Source of the DNA: Bacteriovoracaceae bacterium UBA4097
Lineage (GTDB): Bacteria > Bdellovibrionota > Bacteriovoracia > Bacteriovoracales > Bacteriovoracaceae
Length of the DNA stretch: 7,535 nt
Assembly: GCA_002381765.1 (NCBI GenBank)
Contig: DFXX01000009.1
Coordinates: forward strand, 6,650-14,184
Direction: 5' to 3'
Shown: piece by piece, positions 1 to 4,860 of the stretch
Numbering within the stretch: position 1 is the first letter of the stretch
Layout of the letters: the number at the start of each line of letters is the position of its first letter
Program-made: the position numbers and the translations under genes
Notes under the pieces: model-generated
What the model was told of the DNA's origin: nothing
Databases searched by the model: none
What the model saw: the letters and a program-made list of their open reading frames with translations, nothing else

Positions 1-561
1 GGAACCGTAGTGGCCAATTACCCATGGGACTCAAAGTATGAGCTTCACCCCTTCAATGATCTTTTAAGAGAACTATCTTTGGGATACGCGGAACTTAATC
101 CCGAGATGAGAAACTCCCGGGAGTTCACCGGAGGGGTCACCAATGGGGCCCAGTGGTATGTAGTGAGAGGGGGAATGCAGGACTGGAGTTATAACTGGCA
201 TAACGATCTTCAGATAACCTTTGAGCTCTCCCATAAGAAGTGGCCCAATTATTCAGAGATTCCCACTCATTATGAGAATAATAAAGACTCACTTATTCAC
301 TTTATGAAGCAGATTCACCAAGGGGTGGGCTTTAAGATTGGGCGAGAGGGAGTGGAAGGGTCTGTGAGAATCAAGCAAACCTCGCCAGTGCAAAAGGATC
401 TCGGAAATTATGGCTTTAAAAAATCAGAATTTTATAAAGTCTTGCCGGAAGGCGAGTATGTCTTTGAAGTGAGCGATAAGGATAAGGGAGTTCAGGTTAT
501 GAATCTGCGAGTAGAAAAAGATCAGATTCGCCCTAATGGAAACTTCTCACTCTTAAAATAA
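1..561 (+). CDS. M14 zinc carboxypeptidase (N/E subfamily), C-terminal part, 5' end outside window
   Basis: Metallocarboxypeptidase that removes C-terminal residues from peptides, probably secreted. The frame is open to base 1 and reads GTVVANYPWD, matching the HGG-x-VVANYP segment of the carboxypeptidase N/E/D subfamily. The third zinc ligand (His of HGG) therefore lies just upstream, and the GTG at 10 is an internal valine codon, not a start. Numbering from that codon, NGAQWY supplies the Tyr248-type residue (Tyr50) and ITFELS the catalytic Glu (Glu72). Their spacing of 22 residues equals that in carboxypeptidase A. GGMQDW between them is typical of the subfamily. Residues about 105-183 look like the small beta-sandwich (transthyretin-like) domain that follows the catalytic domain in this subfamily. 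The HxxE zinc motif and any signal peptide are outside the window. The stop lies four bases from the stop of the convergent EVE gene. Family call is firm; substrate is unknown. Confidence 0.93.
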   Translation, partial: GTVVANYPWDSKYELHPFNDLLRELSLGYAELNPEMRNSREFTGGVTNGAQWYVVRGGMQDWSYNWHNDLQITFELSHKKWPNYSEIPTHYENNKDSLIHFMKQIHQGVGFKIGREGVEGSVRIKQTSPVQKDLGNYGFKKSEFYKVLPEGEYVFEVSDKDKGVQVMNLRVEKDQIRPNGNFSLLK

Positions 562-565
562 ATTT

Positions 566-1024
566 CTACTTACCCAGCTTCATAATATATTTAAATTCTT
601 GAGCAGTAACCGGCAGGATGGAAAGCCGGTTACCTCTTTGTAAGAGGCGCATGGTTGCTAGCTCCGAGTGGGCCTTAAGTTCTTCCAGTGAAATAAAATT
701 AATATCCTGTTCATAGGCCACATCTACCAAGAACCAACGAGGCTTTTCTTCGGTAGCTTTTGGATCAAAATACTCGGACTTTTTATCGAATTGCGTTTCA
801 TCGGGATAAGGCGCTGATGCGACCTTAGCAATACCAGCAATTCCCGGAATAGGGCAGCTTGAGTGATAGAAGAAAATCAAATCACCCGGCTGCATCTCAT
901 CTCGCATGAAATTGCGGGCCTGATAGTTTCTCACACCATTCCAGGGCTCTTTTTTACCCGGTCTTTTCTTAAGATCTTGGAAGGAGAAGACATCGGGTTC
1001 TGATTTCATTAGCCAGTAGTTCAT
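566..1024 (-). CDS. EVE-domain protein (THYN1-like, PUA-like fold)
   Basis: Single-domain EVE protein of 152 residues, the usual length for the bacterial family. EVE domains have a PUA-like fold, and studied members bind modified bases in DNA or RNA; they are not enzymes. Family landmarks run the full length: YWLMKSEP (residues 3-10), WNGVRNYQARNFMR (28-41), GDLIFFYHS (47-55), PGIAGIAKV (60-68), YPDETQFD (73-80), YFDP and PRWFLVDV near 85-100, and QRGNRLSILPVT near the C terminus. The order and wording match human THYN1 closely. Trp4 and Trp28 are the sort of aromatic residues that line the ligand pocket in this family. The start is the ATG at 1022-1024, at the first conserved motif; the upstream ribosome site is only a weak AGAG. 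No restriction or modification gene is adjacent, so the ligand cannot be inferred from context. It converges with the carboxypeptidase and diverges from the lipoprotein at 1104. Confidence 0.95.
   Translation of the reverse strand: MNYWLMKSEPDVFSFQDLKKRPGKKEPWNGVRNYQARNFMRDEMQPGDLIFFYHSSCPIPGIAGIAKVASAPYPDETQFDKKSEYFDPKATEEKPRWFLVDVAYEQDINFISLEELKAHSELATMRLLQRGNRLSILPVTAQEFKYIMKLGK
606..641 (+). terminator. possible terminator of the carboxypeptidase transcript, inside the opposing gene
   Basis: A 9-bp perfect inverted repeat, GTAACCGGC (606-614) and GCCGGTTAC (625-633) with a 10-base loop, is followed on the + strand by CCTCTTTG. It sits 45 bases past the carboxypeptidase stop, inside the 3' coding part of the EVE gene. 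The U-tract is weak, so this could simply be chance within coding sequence. Confidence 0.3.
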
Positions 1025-1091
1025 ATCTCTATGATGGACAAAAAAAGGCAGTTAATCAAGTTCTGTGAGGGTTTGACGAAAAGAATCTAGC

Positions 1092-1097
1092 GAGGAG
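1092..1097 (+). promoter_or_regulatory. ribosome binding site fixing the start at 1104
   Basis: GAGGAG directly abuts an ATG at 1098 but lies six bases before the in-frame ATG at 1104. A ribosome cannot use the abutting ATG with this site, so translation should begin at 1104. Confidence 0.8.
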
Positions 1098-1103
1098 ATG
1101 CTT

Positions 1104-1838
1104 ATGAAAAATAATTTCTGGATTCTATTAACTTTCTCTCTTTTTGGTTGTGCTCATCATGAGACCGCTCCTAAGACCGTGCATTTTCCTTATGCAGGAG
1201 AGTTACTTAAATCCATTCAGTATAATTCCACCTCTCGCGCACCTGCCTCAATAGCTCTAGATGTGGAAGAGAAAAAATCCACCAGAAGAGTTTATTTCTC
1301 CTCGCTCTATCACCAGTACATGACCTTGGGCTCTCACTTAAAGCAAACAAATCAAATTGAATCATGCCCCCAGTTTCATCATGATAAAGTTGAAGCCGAT
1401 TCTTTTAATATTCCTAAGATCTCCTTAGTAGGAAATCCCGAGATCGAAGACCAGGGAAGAGAGTTTTTCCCGGAGCTTGCCTTTGATCACAAGTTCTCAC
1501 TAAATGATTATCACGCCGTCATCAAAGAAGAGATAAAGACCCTATGTGAAGTGGGGGCAAGTGATAACTTCTATAAATTTGATAATCTTGTCACTCATTA
1601 CGCTCATCGCACGGCCTTTCACCGAAAGCCCAAGGCGATGGAGTCCGTGTTAAAAATTCCTATCTTTGCTAATTTTTATCTTATCAAGATGATCCAAAAT
1701 AAGACAGAAATGAACTTCACTCATCCAGAAGAAAAACAGTTCATCTCCATGACCAATACTCACTGGTTTGACCGCTATGTGATGGAGGCGAGTGCCAGAA
1801 GAACTACTTTCATTCGCAATAAAATGGTGAAAAGGTAA
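1104..1838 (+). CDS. predicted lipoprotein, family not recognised
   Basis: A 244-residue protein starting MKNNFWILL. It has a short signal peptide and a good lipobox LFGC with the lipidated cysteine at residue 16. The residues after the cysteine are Ala-His-His, with no Asp at +2, so outer-membrane sorting would be expected if enterobacterial rules apply. The start at 1104 is preferred over 1098 because of the ribosome site at 1092-1097. The mature part is mixed alpha/beta in character and rich in His and aromatic residues. Its only other cysteines are at residues 88 (ESCPQF) and 148 (TLCEVG), which could form one disulfide. I see no catalytic motif and do not recognise the family. The next gene starts two bases after this stop, so the two are almost certainly co-transcribed and coupled. 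What is seen is the export signal; the role is unknown. Confidence 0.85.
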   Translation: MKNNFWILLTFSLFGCAHHETAPKTVHFPYAGELLKSIQYNSTSRAPASIALDVEEKKSTRRVYFSSLYHQYMTLGSHLKQTNQIESCPQFHHDKVEADSFNIPKISLVGNPEIEDQGREFFPELAFDHKFSLNDYHAVIKEEIKTLCEVGASDNFYKFDNLVTHYAHRTAFHRKPKAMESVLKIPIFANFYLIKMIQNKTEMNFTHPEEKQFISMTNTHWFDRYVMEASARRTTFIRNKMVKR

Positions 1839-1840
1839 TC

Positions 1841-2494
1841 ATGAAACTTTTGCTTTTATCGACTCTTATTTTAAGTTCTGCCTGCGGGAGAATCACTTCC
1901 TCTACCTCAAATCTTGGAAGTGAGCTTAAATTTGAGCCTCAAGCAATCTCAATGACTGAAACCCAGAGCCTTGCCAATCTCTGCACAGTACTATCGAGTA
2001 AAAACGCTCTTTTGTCTCAAACACCAGGCCAGACCTTCACCTTTGACGTGAGTAAGCGGGGCTGCGAAGAAGATTCCCTGAGTGCTCCCTCATCGGTCGT
2101 GGTGGGACTAGACGGAACTCATTTAAGAGAAGCCACCAATGGTCTCTCCTTTACCTTCTCTGACATCGAGACCAATGTCTCGGGTATGATGAAGGAGATC
2201 TGCTCTGACCTCACCGCTCTCACCAATCCAAAAAAGCTCACCAGCGGAAATATTATGAGATTTTCCCTACGCCCATCAGCCGAATGCAGTCCAAATTCCC
2301 GCGAAATGTGTGTGTATTTTGAAACGGGAGCTCCTCATAGAAGTGATTCCTATAAGATCATCACTAAGGAGTGGATCAAGTTTCAAATGGATCCAACAGT
2401 CTCTCGCGTGGGCTTTTTTACCGAAAGAAGACGAATCACTTCAGCTCTTTGCGCTCCAGAGAAAAGCTCAGAAGTACTTGCCACACTAAAGTAA
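1841..2494 (+). CDS. predicted six-cysteine lipoprotein, paralogue of the gene at 2569
   Basis: A 217-residue protein starting MKLLLLSTLILSSAC. The signal peptide ends in SSAC, so the lipobox has Ser instead of Leu at -3; lipidation at Cys15 is likely but not certain. After a Ser/Thr-rich linker, the mature domain holds six cysteines at 48, 75, 121, 149, 157 and 204. All six recur in the paralogue at 2569-3237. Shared blocks are FxFSDxET (104-111), EICSxL (119-124), the EWIKF strand (177-181), GFFxER (191-196) and the C-terminal ATLK. Six conserved cysteines in an exported protein suggest three disulfides. The family is not recognised. The ribosome site AAAAGG lies in the last codons of the upstream gene and the start is two bases past that gene's stop, so the pair is translationally coupled. 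Confidence 0.85.
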   Translation: MKLLLLSTLILSSACGRITSSTSNLGSELKFEPQAISMTETQSLANLCTVLSSKNALLSQTPGQTFTFDVSKRGCEEDSLSAPSSVVVGLDGTHLREATNGLSFTFSDIETNVSGMMKEICSDLTALTNPKKLTSGNIMRFSLRPSAECSPNSREMCVYFETGAPHRSDSYKIITKEWIKFQMDPTVSRVGFFTERRRITSALCAPEKSSEVLATLK

Positions 2495-2496
2495 GT

Positions 2497-2519
2497 AAAA
2501 AAAAGTTGCCGAAGGCAAC
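2497..2519 (-). terminator. intrinsic terminator pointing left, with no gene upstream of it on that strand
   Basis: Read on the minus strand this is GTTGCC-TTC-GGCAAC followed by eight Ts, a compact textbook Rho-independent terminator. On the + strand the same hairpin is preceded by eight As and followed by CCTCGTTG, so it lacks a U-tract and should not end the gene at 1841-2494. The nearest minus-strand gene upstream stops at 3665, more than 1 kb away. It may end antisense or short minus-strand transcripts. Confidence 0.6.
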
Positions 2520-2531
2520 CCTCGTTGTGAC

Positions 2532-2549
2532 AATTTAGAAATCTAAATT
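2532..2549. promoter_or_regulatory. perfect 18-bp palindrome, candidate operator
   Basis: AATTTAGA and TCTAAATT form perfect 8-bp arms separated by AA. The site lies 20 bases before the start codon at 2569, downstream of a TTGTGACA box (2525-2532) and next to TTATAG on the + strand, which reads TATAAC on the minus strand. The size and symmetry fit a dimeric regulator site. It could equally be a weak hairpin in the leader. No regulator gene is in the window. Confidence 0.4.
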
Positions 2550-2568
2550 AGTTATAGCGAGGTCATCC

Positions 2569-3237
2569 ATGAAACTCACGGCACTTTTAACTCTACTTCT
2601 TCTTTCTGTATCTTGCATGACCGAGCAAGAAGCAAAGACTGGTTCTACTACCGGTGAAGTCGTGCGCTACGAACCCCTGACTCCAGCTCCAGAAGAACTC
2701 ACTCGCATCAGATCCATCTGTTCTGCCCTCGATAAAAAAGAGCAACTTCTTAATGTTCTCGTGAATTCCAAATATACTTTCAGCTACGCTCAAAAATCCT
2801 GTAAGGATAATGACATAGAGGCCCCTTCAAACGTAGAGGTCTCCCTTCAAAAATCAAGTGGCCAGTTCATCTTCAGAAAGGCGAGTGGCGATGCCTTCGC
2901 CTTCAGCGATGTGGAAACTACCGAAATGGGTGCCATGTCCGAAATCTGCAGTAACTTAATGGATCTCAAAAGCCCGATGCAAACTTCTAGCTCTGGTGCC
3001 ATATGGTTCACGACTTTCACAAGTTCCAAGGACTGTGAGTCCGATTACAATCATGTGTGCATTCATATTCAGCGAGGCAGTCACTCCGCGGGATATGATT
3101 ACAAGATTCACACCAATGAGTGGATCAAGTTCAAGATCCGGGATCAAAGAGAAGGCTTCTTTGTTGAAAGAAAGCTAGTTTCTTCTGCTGACTGCCAAGC
3201 GGGGAGAACAGTGGTGAGAAGGGCGACTCTTAAGTAA
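2569..3237 (+). CDS. predicted six-cysteine lipoprotein, paralogue of the gene at 1841
   Basis: A 222-residue protein starting MKLTALLTLLLLSVSC. The signal peptide ends in SVSC, again with Ser at -3, and Cys16 is the probable lipidated residue. The mature domain carries six cysteines at 51, 78, 127, 156, 164 and 209. The intervals of 27, 49, 29, 8 and 45 residues nearly match the 27, 46, 28, 8 and 47 of the upstream gene. Shared blocks are APSxVxV, FSDxET, EICSxL, NEWIKF, GFFxER and the terminal ATLK, so tandem duplication is the simplest origin. A 14-base stretch beginning GAGTGGATC is identical in the two genes (2369-2382 and 3118-3131). The ribosome site GAGG (2559-2562) lies six bases from the ATG. 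Unlike its partner it is set off by a 74-base gap with a palindrome, so it may be regulated separately. Function unknown. Confidence 0.86.
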   Translation: MKLTALLTLLLLSVSCMTEQEAKTGSTTGEVVRYEPLTPAPEELTRIRSICSALDKKEQLLNVLVNSKYTFSYAQKSCKDNDIEAPSNVEVSLQKSSGQFIFRKASGDAFAFSDVETTEMGAMSEICSNLMDLKSPMQTSSSGAIWFTTFTSSKDCESDYNHVCIHIQRGSHSAGYDYKIHTNEWIKFKIRDQREGFFVERKLVSSADCQAGRTVVRRATLK

Positions 3238-3252
3238 AAGGTGACCGATAAT

Positions 3253-3308
3253 CTTGGCGCTTAAGAGGTCTTTGGGATAAGACGCAAGCAGACCTCTTAA
3301 GCCCCAGG
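3253..3308. repeat. long intergenic hairpin with an alternative fold
   Basis: GCTTAAGAGGTCT (3259-3271) and AGACCTCTTAAGC (3290-3302) are a perfect 13-bp inverted repeat. The stem extends past one C-C mismatch to 3253 and 3308. The loop is 18 bases. GTCTT (3268-3272) can instead pair with AAGAC (3279-3283), which would break the top of the long stem. A second small hairpin, CATCC-TTCA-GGATG (3315-3328), follows. No T-tract follows on either strand, so this is not a standard terminator. The 201-base gap 3238-3438 holds this structure and promoter-like sequence but no convincing gene. Confidence 0.6.
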
Positions 3309-3384
3309 CATAGGCATCCTTCAGGATGGCATGACAATCAAGTGGATTTACTATTTATACACATCAACTGAAAGTGAATTTAGA

Positions 3385-3411
3385 TTGGATTTAAACGACC
3401 CCTAGTACAAT
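3385..3411 (+). promoter_or_regulatory. candidate promoter of the small lipoprotein gene
   Basis: TACAAT at 3406-3411 is one base from the -10 consensus. TTGGAT at 3385-3390 is a poor -35 at 15 bases spacing. Transcription would start near 3418 and give a leader of about 20 bases containing the AGGAG site. Moderate to weak case. Confidence 0.35.
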
Positions 3412-3429
3412 TCTCCTTTGATCAAAATC

Positions 3430-3434
3430 AGGAG
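3430..3434 (+). promoter_or_regulatory. ribosome binding site fixing the start at 3439
   Basis: AGGAG is followed after four bases by ATG at 3439. The in-frame TTG at 3418 lies upstream of this site and would put charged residues (KIRRH) before the signal peptide, so 3439 is the better start. Confidence 0.75.
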
Positions 3435-3438
3435 ACAT

Positions 3439-3654
3439 ATGAAAGTTCACATTCTCTCGCTCCTTCTCATTTTCACTCTTACTTCTTGTTCTCATATTTC
3501 ATCGAGCAATAGCGGCTTCTTTGACGGAGCTCATTCTGCTCAAGCTGGCCAGGCTGCCCAAGATGCTTCTTTCTTCAGCAATCAAGCTGCGTCCGATGCA
3601 GCTAATGCGGCCTCTCAACATATGCACATGTCGATGCCAATGGGGATGCCGTAG
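3439..3654 (+). CDS. very small lipoprotein with His/Met-rich tail
   Basis: A 71-residue precursor starting MKVHILSLLLIFTLTSC. The lipobox LTSC is canonical, with Cys17 lipidated, leaving a 55-residue mature protein. After a short Ser/Asn/Gly linker comes an Ala/Gln/Ser-rich segment with 12 alanines, about residues 30-60. It is probably a single helix, comparable in style but not in sequence to small Lpp-type envelope lipoproteins. The last 11 residues (61-71) alternate His or Met with small residues and include five Met and two His. Methionine spacing of this sort binds Cu(I) in known copper-handling proteins, so metal binding is a reasonable guess, not a finding. No copper pump, oxidase or regulator is nearby. 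It has its own promoter-like sequence and a terminator candidate, and converges with the gene ending at 3665 (10-base gap). Confidence 0.75.
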   Translation: MKVHILSLLLIFTLTSCSHISSSNSGFFDGAHSAQAGQAAQDASFFSNQAASDAANAASQHMHMSMPMGMP

Positions 3655-3664
3655 TGTTTCATTC

Positions 3665-4471
3665 TTAAGCCGCACACCCCTGATGCATTTTCACAATCAG
3701 GGGTCTCTTTAAATTCTCATCCCAAACCGTCTTACAAAACTCCACCCCAAATACCGCAGGAGCTTTCTTTTCGTCCTTAGGACATTTCACATTCTCTTTA
3801 CGATCTTCCCATTGACTGAGCTTGGTGTAATCCATATCCACGATCTTCCAATCACCCTGGGAGCTGACTTTAAGTGCGTAAAAGAAGCTATCTTCTTCTT
3901 TCAAAATATAGAGCTCCTTATTTTTCATAAAGAGAGGCTGGTCACTGAGAGAGAGGTAATAAGTCTGTGCTCCATCCGGATAATAAACCGTCACGGGCTG
4001 CGGAATTAATATTTCATTTAGGGGAACTTCGATCTGAGTCTGATCCCGCCATACCACCGCCTTATCAGGACCTATAGACTTAATAAAAGACTGCCCTTTC
4101 AAGACCCTGAGGTCTTCTTGTTTAGGGTTGTGCTCCTTACAGGAGGAATTGAAGTAGAGGGGTTTAAAGCCCTGTTGGGACTTCTGAAAGGTGTAGAACT
4201 CGATTGGGATTCCAAACTTTGAGCGATAGGCCTCTATGGCCTGTGCCTTCTTTTGTCCGGTTACGGATTCATTCTTAAGCTTAGTCAGGAGCTTATTCCA
4301 GTTCTGGAGCTGGTGACCCATGACCTGATCGCATTCGGAATTCTCAAGGCACCCCTTGAACTGATGCTCAAAATCCTCGAAGCTTTCGGGACTGGGGATG
4401 ACCTTGATCTCGGGAGCGGGCTGGGCCCACACCGAAAAGGTTAAAAAAAAGAATAAATAAGCGCGCTCCAT
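3665..4471 (-). CDS. secreted six-cysteine protein, family not recognised
   Basis: A 268-residue protein with a signal peptide MERAYLFFFLTFSVWA. The V-W-A motif before Gln17 fits signal peptidase I cleavage, so it should be periplasmic or secreted rather than lipidated. The n-region is short and has only one Arg next to a Glu, which is weak but acceptable. Six cysteines at 41, 47, 111, 230, 246 and 266 suggest up to three disulfides. Residues about 120-225 read as alternating beta strands (IEVPLNEILI, VTVYYPDG, TYYLSLSD, PLFMKNKELYIL, SFFYALKV). The N-terminal region about 28-85 is more helical. It shares no obvious blocks with the two six-cysteine lipoproteins, and the cysteine spacing differs. 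The start is supported by GAGAGGA seven bases upstream, and a TATAAT lies 33 bases upstream at 4504-4509. No catalytic motif seen; function unknown. Confidence 0.85.
   Translation of the reverse strand: MERAYLFFFLTFSVWAQPAPEIKVIPSPESFEDFEHQFKGCLENSECDQVMGHQLQNWNKLLTKLKNESVTGQKKAQAIEAYRSKFGIPIEFYTFQKSQQGFKPLYFNSSCKEHNPKQEDLRVLKGQSFIKSIGPDKAVVWRDQTQIEVPLNEILIPQPVTVYYPDGAQTYYLSLSDQPLFMKNKELYILKEEDSFFYALKVSSQGDWKIVDMDYTKLSQWEDRKENVKCPKDEKKAPAVFGVEFCKTVWDENLKRPLIVKMHQGCAA
3676..3711 (+). terminator. probable terminator of the small lipoprotein gene
   Basis: ACCCCTGAT (3676-3684) pairs perfectly with ATCAGGGGT (3696-3704) around an 11-base loop. CTCTTTAAATT follows on the + strand. It begins 22 bases past the small lipoprotein stop and lies within the last codons of the convergent gene. 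The stem is strong and the U-tract interrupted. Confidence 0.5.
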
Positions 4472-4502
4472 AGATGTCCTCTCATTTCCAAAGGCTTTCT
4501 TT

Positions 4503-4509
4503 TATTATA
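4503..4509 (-). promoter_or_regulatory. -10 element for the secreted protein gene, overlapping a + strand -10-like box
   Basis: On the minus strand 4504-4509 reads TATAAT, the perfect -10 consensus. Transcription would start near 4497, giving a short leader with the GAGAGGA site. No good -35 sits at 16-18 bases. The overlapping + strand bases 4503-4508 read TATTAT and could serve the basic-protein gene at 4544, so the two directions may share this site. Confidence 0.45.
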
Positions 4510-4543
4510 GACTCATTCGAATTGTTAAATTGAGGAGGAATTC

Positions 4544-4660
4544 ATGAAAAAGTTAAAAAAGTCGCGCCCAGCGAAGAAAGCGAAGAAAAATAGTAAGAGT
4601 GGACTTAAGCTTAAGCGCTTGGCCCGCAAGAAGAGACTTACTAAGAGTCATAACGCATAA
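4544..4660 (+). CDS. 38-residue highly basic protein
   Basis: A short frame of 38 codons beginning MKKLKKSRPAKKAKK and ending KSHNA. It has 14 Lys, four Arg, one His and no acidic residue, so it almost certainly binds nucleic acid or the ribosome. Three features argue that it is real: a near-perfect GAGGAGG ribosome site (4532-4538) five bases before the ATG, a strong terminator 25 bases after the stop, and its own promoter-like sequence. There is no signal peptide, so it should be cytoplasmic. It has the flavour of very small ribosomal proteins or Lys-rich nucleoid proteins, but I cannot match it to bL34, bL35, bL36 or bTHX. It contains a 12-bp palindrome (two CTTAAG units, coding LKLK), which is probably incidental. 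Genes of this length are usually missed by gene finders. Confidence 0.72.
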   Translation: MKKLKKSRPAKKAKKNSKSGLKLKRLARKKRLTKSHNA

Positions 4661-4685
4661 GAAATCAGACATTTCATATGATCAG

Positions 4686-4708
4686 GCCCTCTTCGGAGGG
4701 CTTTTTTT
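4686..4708 (+). terminator. strong intrinsic terminator of the basic-protein gene
   Basis: GCCCTC-TTCG-GAGGGC is closed by a C(UUCG)G tetraloop and followed by seven Ts (4702-4708). On the opposite strand no T-run follows, so it acts rightward only. Confidence 0.93.
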
Positions 4709-4729
4709 GTGCTTGTCGTCGTCAGATTT

Positions 4730-4795
4730 TTGACAAGAAAAAATACTAGATATAGTGATTTATATTTGACGGGTTGTTCTTTTGACAGGTTTAAT
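4730..4795 (+). promoter_or_regulatory. promoter cluster with three TTGAC boxes, not in front of any visible gene
   Basis: TTGACA (4730-4735) stands 15 bases before TATAGT (4751-4756). TTGACG (4766-4771) stands 18 bases before TTTAAT (4790-4795). A third TTGACA lies at 4782-4787 with no clear -10. A 6-bp inverted repeat, CTTGTC (4712-4717) and GACAAG (4732-4737), overlaps the first -35 and could be an operator. Everything points rightward into a short stretch ending at the terminator at 4835-4860. Confidence 0.5.
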
Positions 4796-4860
4796 AGATT
4801 TATTAACTCGATTCTTTTTTTCCTGCACACACACAAAGCCTCCGAATGGAGGCTTTTTTT
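4763..4860 (+). ncRNA. candidate small RNA, about 60-100 nt
   Basis: A transcript starting near 4763 or 4802 from the TTGACA-type promoters would run to the strong terminator at 4835-4860. It would be about 98 or 58 nt long and has no ATG with a ribosome site. Its body has a T7 tract (4815-4821) in a pyrimidine run and a (CA)5 repeat (4826-4835) just before the terminator stem. Its 3' end just meets the 3' end of the thioesterase gene. I recognise no known RNA family. The case rests on promoter and terminator alone. Confidence 0.35.
4835..4860 (+). terminator. strong intrinsic terminator between convergent units
   Basis: AAAGCCTCC-GAAT-GGAGGCTTT with a run of seven Ts (4854-4860) ends rightward transcription. 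On the minus strand the same hairpin ends in TTTGTGTG, so it may weakly terminate the thioesterase transcript, whose stop lies at 4859-4861. Confidence 0.85.

Noticed and set aside
10..12. GTG as a start codon for the carboxypeptidase fragment
   Set aside because: The frame stays open to base 1 and the residues before it (GTV) continue a conserved family motif. There is no ribosome site before it.
1071..1078. TTGACG as a -35 for the lipoprotein gene at 1104
   Set aside because: A -10 at the usual distance would fall on the ribosome site, leaving no room for a leader.
2505..2519. UUCG tetraloop in the inverted terminator at 2497-2519
   Set aside because: Although CTTCGG is present on the minus strand, the perfect stem closes on a TTC triloop. 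The UUCG register would put a C-C mismatch in the stem.
2593..3178. Several 60-66 codon frames on both strands over the second lipoprotein
   Set aside because: They overlap a well-supported gene with conserved cysteines and have no ribosome sites or recognisable protein character.
3331..3405. 24-codon frame with AGGA four bases upstream, a possible leader peptide for the small lipoprotein
   Set aside because: It overlaps the best -10 box, has no amino-acid run that suggests attenuation, and has only a minimal ribosome site. Kept as a weak possibility only.
4826..4835. (CA)5 run as a functional repeat or mobile-element edge
   Set aside because: It is too short and has no partner repeat nearby. 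It is noted only as part of the candidate RNA.
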